Part shown: in pieces, positions 53,240 through 64,000 of the stretch
Layout of the letters: each line of letters begins with the position of its first letter
How positions within the stretch are numbered: the first letter of the stretch is position 1
NCBI GenBank assembly: GCA_035048495.1
Contig: CM068541.1
Location: 10,733,929 to 10,797,928 of the forward strand
DNA from: Euptelea pleiosperma
Lineage: Eukaryota > Streptophyta > Magnoliopsida > Ranunculales > Eupteleaceae
Length of the DNA: 64,000 bases
Direction of reading: 5' to 3'
The notes under the pieces: model-generated
Told to the model about the DNA's origin: nothing
Databases searched by the model: none
Seen by the model: the letters and a program-made list of their open reading frames with translations, nothing else
Translations under genes and position numbers: made by a program

Positions 53240-56200
53240 TTCACTATTATTAAAGAACAGAACTTTGATGACTGATGTCCATCATCAACGTTAATAATTC
53301 GGTCAAAAATTCGATGGAACAGTAAAAGTCCGCAACTACATTTATTCGTGTACACACACATTAGATATGAAAATTAAAAAGCAAGCTAGGAAACATATCT
53401 TATAATGCATCTCTTTACTCAAGGTGGTCGGATTCACTTAAAGACATCAATGTAAATTTTATCTTCACTCTTTGGGTGTTGTCTTTCTTCATCAATTGCA
53501 ACCTTAAAGAAACCTAATTAGAACAAAAAAAATATCAATCAAAAGATGCAATTAAGGAAGCTACGATAAAAAAAAAATCTTGGGTTTTAAAAAATAGTTA
53601 CTTGGTGAGTCTTTTGAGGGCAATGTTTTCCGATCAGAGTAGGAATACACGACCCTGTGATTTTAATAACATGAAAACTATATTTATACATATATACTAA
53701 CATTAAAAAATATGAAATTAATATATTAGCCGAAGTCAGGTCAATAACCAAATCTAATTAACACAAAAGTATAACTAACACATTCATCAAACCAAATAAC
53801 TAAGTATCTAAGTATAATCAACCCATGAAAATAGTTTATGTCCATCCTATAAAGTATAACAAGTCATAGAATCCAAAATAACTAAAAAACATTAAACAAA
53901 TTGAAGTCTTGAAATTATATGGCATTGTTAAAAGGTTGTGAAGAAGTTGAATCATTGTTAAGCACAAGATTGTCAGGTTTATGTCCATCCTATAAAGTAT
54001 AACAAGTCATAGAATCCAAAATAACTAAAAAAATATTAAACAAATTGAAGTCTTAAAATCATATGGCACTGTTAAAAGGTTGTGAAGAAGTTGACTCATT
54101 GTTAAGCACAAGATTGTCAGTCAGGTCATGCACTATCATCAATATGATTTGTATCTTGATTATCGTCTTCATTACTATCAAATTCCGCAAGTTCATCACC
54201 ACCGTCTTTAAGAAATTCTCCAAATTTATAAAGATAGAATGGTTCTTTGTCTCTCTTCTTAGATCATCATCCCTTATTTGTATGTAAATCAATTTCTCCA
54301 ATATCTTCAATGACAACTTGTTCATCTTCTTTGTCTGTACAGCTTTTAAATGCACTCCAATTTTGCTCACATGCCCAAGGATTGCATAACTGACTAAAAC
54401 TACAAATAGCAATCTTTTTTGTACTGAAGGAATACTATCATATAATTGTCTTCCCACCAAACCCCTACATGTAATGAAAATGTTAGACCATATATATATA
54501 ATCAAAAAGAAAAACTTGTAGATAAAATTTACAAGGATGAAAAGTTTTCATCTACTTATCAAAAAAAAAAAAAATTCTATTTGAGACACAAAAAGCTTGT
54601 TAAAGATATATGAACATTTTGCATTGTTAGTCATCAATTGAACACCAAATGCATTATTTTCCTTAATAGAATTGAAGTAGTTATCTGTTATATATAAAAA
54701 AGCTTTTACTTCAAGATTTCCATATCTAATATTCTCATCATACATCAAAGGCTAGTTAAGATAAGTACATTATGAATAATATTTTTGTATATAAAATTTA
54801 CGAGGATAAAATGTTCTCATCTGAGGCACAAAAAACTTGTTAAAGAGATATGAACTTTTTGCATTGTAAGTCATCAATTGAACACCAAATGCATTATTTT
54901 CCTCAACCAAACATAGTATTCCAAAGTTATTGTCACTTCACTTCCTCTTAAAAGGTTGCACTTTGAACTTTTTAGTCACCCATATTGTTGGTGATCTGGT
55001 ACCATAGTTTAAGCATCTCCATTCAGATGATACAATGAATAATCTTAACTCATATTCAACTTTTAAAACAGATTGAAATATGATAAAAGTACAAGGCAAA
55101 TCTGGTCTTCTTAATTCTTTTCCATTGATAAGTTTCCTCTAATAATGTCAAAATCACAGCGTGCTTATACATGTAATCAACTATCAACTTAACACCATAA
55201 AAAGTTAATTTTCTCTAATCAATCTCTTCATAAATATCCTTTAAAATCAACCGAACTCCATGGGTTGTACATCTTATTTTATAAATATGATGATTTTTTT
55301 ATAAGTGCAAATTTAAATATGATAATATTTTTCCATAATCAAATCACCAGCATTCACATAATTATAAGCATTATCTATGACAAGTTGCACAACATCCTTT
55401 AACCCAATTTCATCAATAATAGTAGAAAGAACATCTCTAAAAAGTAGAGCAATTTTTCTTTTACCTAACCTATTAAATGATCTAAAAAAGACAACCCTCC
55501 TTGAAGAATAAGCAACCACATTAATAATGGAGCAACTCTTCATATCAATTCAAATGTCTAACATCAATGTGCAACCCATGATATCCCAAGTCTTCTTAAC
55601 TGTGGAAACATACTCCTCAACATCATCTCTACTATCTGTCACTGACTTTGAGCGAAGATTCAAATAACTTGGCAAGGCATAACCAAACCCAAACTCAACA
55701 ACATAATTAATCATTTCTACAAATGATGGTGACTTAATAACATTAATAAAATGTTATTCATATGAAAGAAATTAGAATCATTTTTGTTCACCAAAGCTTT
55801 TTTCTTCTTGTCACATATTAGTGGTAAAAAATTTGACGTAAAATAGATCCTTAAGGTGGTTTACATGGGTTAATATATAGATGAACCGACTTCACTTCCC
55901 ATTATAGAAGATGATTTGGTCTTACTTCTTTTGTTAAAAGTGTCATTGTCCATAATAACATAAATACCTGTAGCTTGAACATCATCTGATACTGTAGGAC
56001 AAACTACAACATATTACTCTTGTTTCCATGACAAATGAGATTTTAAATGTGCTACACCCGCTGAATAGCCATTTTTATAAAAATTACAATGAAAATGCCC
56101 CTTCAAGTTTTTACCATACCTCAAAATGGGTCTCTTTGTCTCACCATTTTAAGTTTTTATCATACACATATCCACCAATTCTAATTTCGCATTCATCACC

Positions 56201-56450
56201 ATTTTAAAAACATTCATAAAATCAAATATTAAAGCAAAATCTGGAATCAATAGAAAAGTAGAGACACTGTATTTCAAAATCCAAATAACAAATATTAACA
56301 AACACCATTAGAAAAATTATACACAAAAAGTTTGAAGGAACAAATAACTAGTAAGTCTTCAATTGTCTATCTTGGGGCACTAATTCTTTAATTTTTCACC
56401 TCTACAACAACCCAAAAGCAACAATAGAAAGATTTCAACCCTCTGTTCTC
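53240..56450 (-). pseudogene. hAT-superfamily transposase relic
   Basis: Minus-strand frames give, in transposase order: ALPSYLNLRSKSVTDSRDDV near 55600-55680, TWDIMGCTLMLDIW near 55570, then VVFFRSFN and KDVVQLVIDNAYNYVNAG (55340-55520, the DUF659 region), and finally an ILGHVSKIGVHLKAVQTKKM stretch (54310-54390) in the place of the C-terminal hAT dimerisation segment. Stops and frameshifts break it throughout. Two internal direct duplications are present: about 143 bases at 53834/53977, and AACTTGTTAAAGAGATATGA-like at about 54595/54835. Terminal inverted repeats were not found. The transposase is dead. Confidence 0.75.
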
Positions 56451-56662
56451 TGCAAATAAATTAAATATAAGAAAAATATTTTAATACAAATAAATATAAC
56501 AACAATATTTTAATAAAAGGAAAAGAAATAAAGAAGAGAATAAGAGAAGTATTTTAATTATAGAGAGGGTGATTTTGCATGTGGGTTTGATAGTTGCAGG
56601 TCTGCTTTGGGTGTGGATACGAGAGTTGTAGGTCTAGTCCGGGTGTGGGTCGTGTGATTGTG

Positions 56663-56692
56663 TGGGTCGAAGAGAGAGAGAGAGAGAGAGAG
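56663..56692. repeat. (AG)n microsatellite
   Basis: GA-dinucleotide tract, with further AG/CT tracts at about 56928-56950 and 57803-57822. The overlapping ORFs encode Arg-Glu or Ser-Leu runs and are not genes. Confidence 0.8.
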
Positions 56693-57075
56693 TTGCAGGT
56701 GACTGTGGTGTGGTCTTGTGGCCTGTGTGGGTCCAAACCTACAAGGGTGGACCAAACATCCATGCGATCAGTGGGCCTAAAATATGATTTAGGTAGGGGC
56801 ACTAATCGATCGGAGCAAAACCCCACTGAAGTAAAAAAAAAAAAATTCCATGGACACATTGACTTCACAATCGACACTTGATCTTTGGATATAGTACTCG
56901 AAAATCAGCTTGATATCGGGTCCAACAAGGAGAGAGAGAGAGAGAAAGAGTTGCACAGCCTCCTGTGTGTGTCTACTAGAGGATGGGAGAGAGAGAGAAT
57001 TGCAGGTGGTCCAACGATTCCAACCCCAATCCATACGAGAGAAACATAAAGAAGAGCTTATAAATAAAGGAAAAA

Positions 57076-57466
57076 GATGTAACAAGGTATGTCTGAAACT
57101 ATTTCATTTGCGGAAGCGGATTTTTTGGTAGTCACCACTGTCATCTGGGCCCACTGACCGTATGGATGTTTATCCCACCCCTTGGTGGATATACAGACCA
57201 AAAATCACCCTGATTGGTAATTTATAACCATTAGATTTTAACAGTTTTTAGCACTTTTTAAGGGGTTCTTATAGCCATTGAATGCAACCATTTTTTGAGT
57301 ACTAAAACCAACGGCTAAAAACCATTAAACAAGCTGATTTTTGGTATGAATGTCTATTAAGGGGTCGGCTAAACATCCATGCGGACAGTGGGCCCAGATG
57401 GCAGCAGTGACTACCAAAACTGCCGCTTCCGCAAATGAAAAGATCTCAGGTATACCTTGTTACATC
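57076..57466. mobile_element. Foldback element in the dihydrolipoyl dehydrogenase promoter region
   Basis: Ends GATGTAACAAGGTATGTCTG and CTCAGGTATACCTTGTTACATC pair. TTTCATTTGCGGAAGCGG pairs with CCGCTTCCGCAAATGAAAAG, and family 1 core blocks (CACTGACCGTATGGATGTTT, GACCAAAAATCACCCTGATT) lie inside. It ends 458 bases before the start codon at 57925. Confidence 0.8.
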
Positions 57467-57918
57467 ACGACCCATAAATAAATAGAGAGAAGAGAGAGAT
57501 ATGATACTAATCTAGAAGAGAGAGTTATGACGCAAACGTAATAACCAAAAGACCCTTACTGAAATGCAAAGCACAAAGCTAGAAACTCCTAAAAGAAAGG
57601 GTAATTTGGTAACATAACAAAACAGATATGATGTCGGACCAATAAATAAATAAAAGAAAGAACGAGAACAAATGAAAAAGAAAAAAAAAAAAGCTGCGGT
57701 CGCAGAAAAGAGAGAGAGAGTTTCAACTGTTCAAGCGCTTGCCGGGATCTTCAATTCCGCTCACGTCCGGCTAGGGTTTCTGTTTCTTCTTCTTCGTTGC
57801 TCTCTCTCTCTCTCTCTCTCTGGTAACAGAGAGAGTTAGGTTTTTAAAGGTTTCTTCGCTATAGACCAGAAGAAGAGCATCAACAACCATACCAAACCAG
57901 ACTCTGTTGAAGCTTTGA

Positions 57919-63835
<5,917 letters not shown>

Positions 63836-64000
63836 ACGAGTGGGTTATTGTTTTTTTTTCTTATTTTTTTTTTGCCTAAGTTTTGGAATGATTTTAATAA
63901 ATTTTCATAAGAACTGGCTGCTCACATGACACATGTTATTGACAGCCTATTTTTTTTTGTATAAGCTGCATTGCTAGATGTGCGAAATGTAAGTAGAAGC
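63836..64000. other. LPD 3' flank
   Basis: AT- and T-rich 3'UTR-like sequence directly after the LPD stop; AATAAATTTTC at about 63896 could act as a polyadenylation signal. The window ends here. Confidence 0.5.

Noticed and set aside
56554..57085. Several ORFs of about 70-105 residues rich in RERER or SLSLS
   Set aside because: Low-complexity translations of AG/CT microsatellites on both strands.

Overview
The window is nuclear DNA from a flowering plant. Genes are sparse, introns are plant-like, several intact coding sequences belong to plant-specific families (CLE peptides, a GTE bromodomain factor), and most of the sequence is decayed transposons. A chimeric plastid-derived fragment and tRNA-Met-primed TRIM retrotransposons fit this. 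The lineage cannot be fixed from sequence alone; the abundant foldback elements would suit a magnoliid-type genome, but that is only an impression.

Layout. 0-5.2 kb: a foldback element, a Ty3/gypsy (Tekay-like) LTR remnant and three copies of a 0.7-kb repeat. 5.2-6.7 kb: a G-box-bearing foldback MITE, then a truncated, frameshifted phospholipase A1-II pseudogene with a TATA box. 7.1-9.6 kb: a tandem, head-to-tail Helitron array on the minus strand. 11.2-13.1 kb: remnants of two gypsy LTR types. 14.7-27.2 kb: a CLE signalling-peptide cluster with one intact gene on each strand, one frameshifted copy and two deeply decayed relics. It lies in a duplicated block whose two copies were later hit by different elements: a TRIM solo LTR in one, a 1,101-bp Helitron and a hAT foldback MITE in the other. 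A tandem TRIM array (LTR-int-LTR-int-LTR) separates the copies. 27.7-31.4 kb: a rearranged plastid insertion (ycf1 joined to the spacer before rrn23), a FAR1/MULE transposase relic and a PPR gene relic. 34.1 kb: a fourth, divergent and intact CLE gene.

37.6-39.1 kb: an intact single-exon GT4-type glycosyltransferase on the minus strand. 43.1-45.3 kb: a complete four-exon GTE bromodomain/NET transcription factor, followed by what looks like a long 3'UTR intron filled with LINE debris. 53.2-56.4 kb: a decayed hAT transposase. 57.9-63.8 kb: a complete two-exon mitochondrial dihydrolipoyl dehydrogenase with a 4.4-kb intron carrying a MITE and half of a 5S rRNA-like sequence.

The functional genes do not form a pathway. 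The most informative parts are the CLE cluster, which shows birth and decay of peptide hormone genes with paralogous empty sites, the Helitron concatemer, and a MITE family whose arms carry a CACGTG G-box and which sits close upstream of two of the coding loci.
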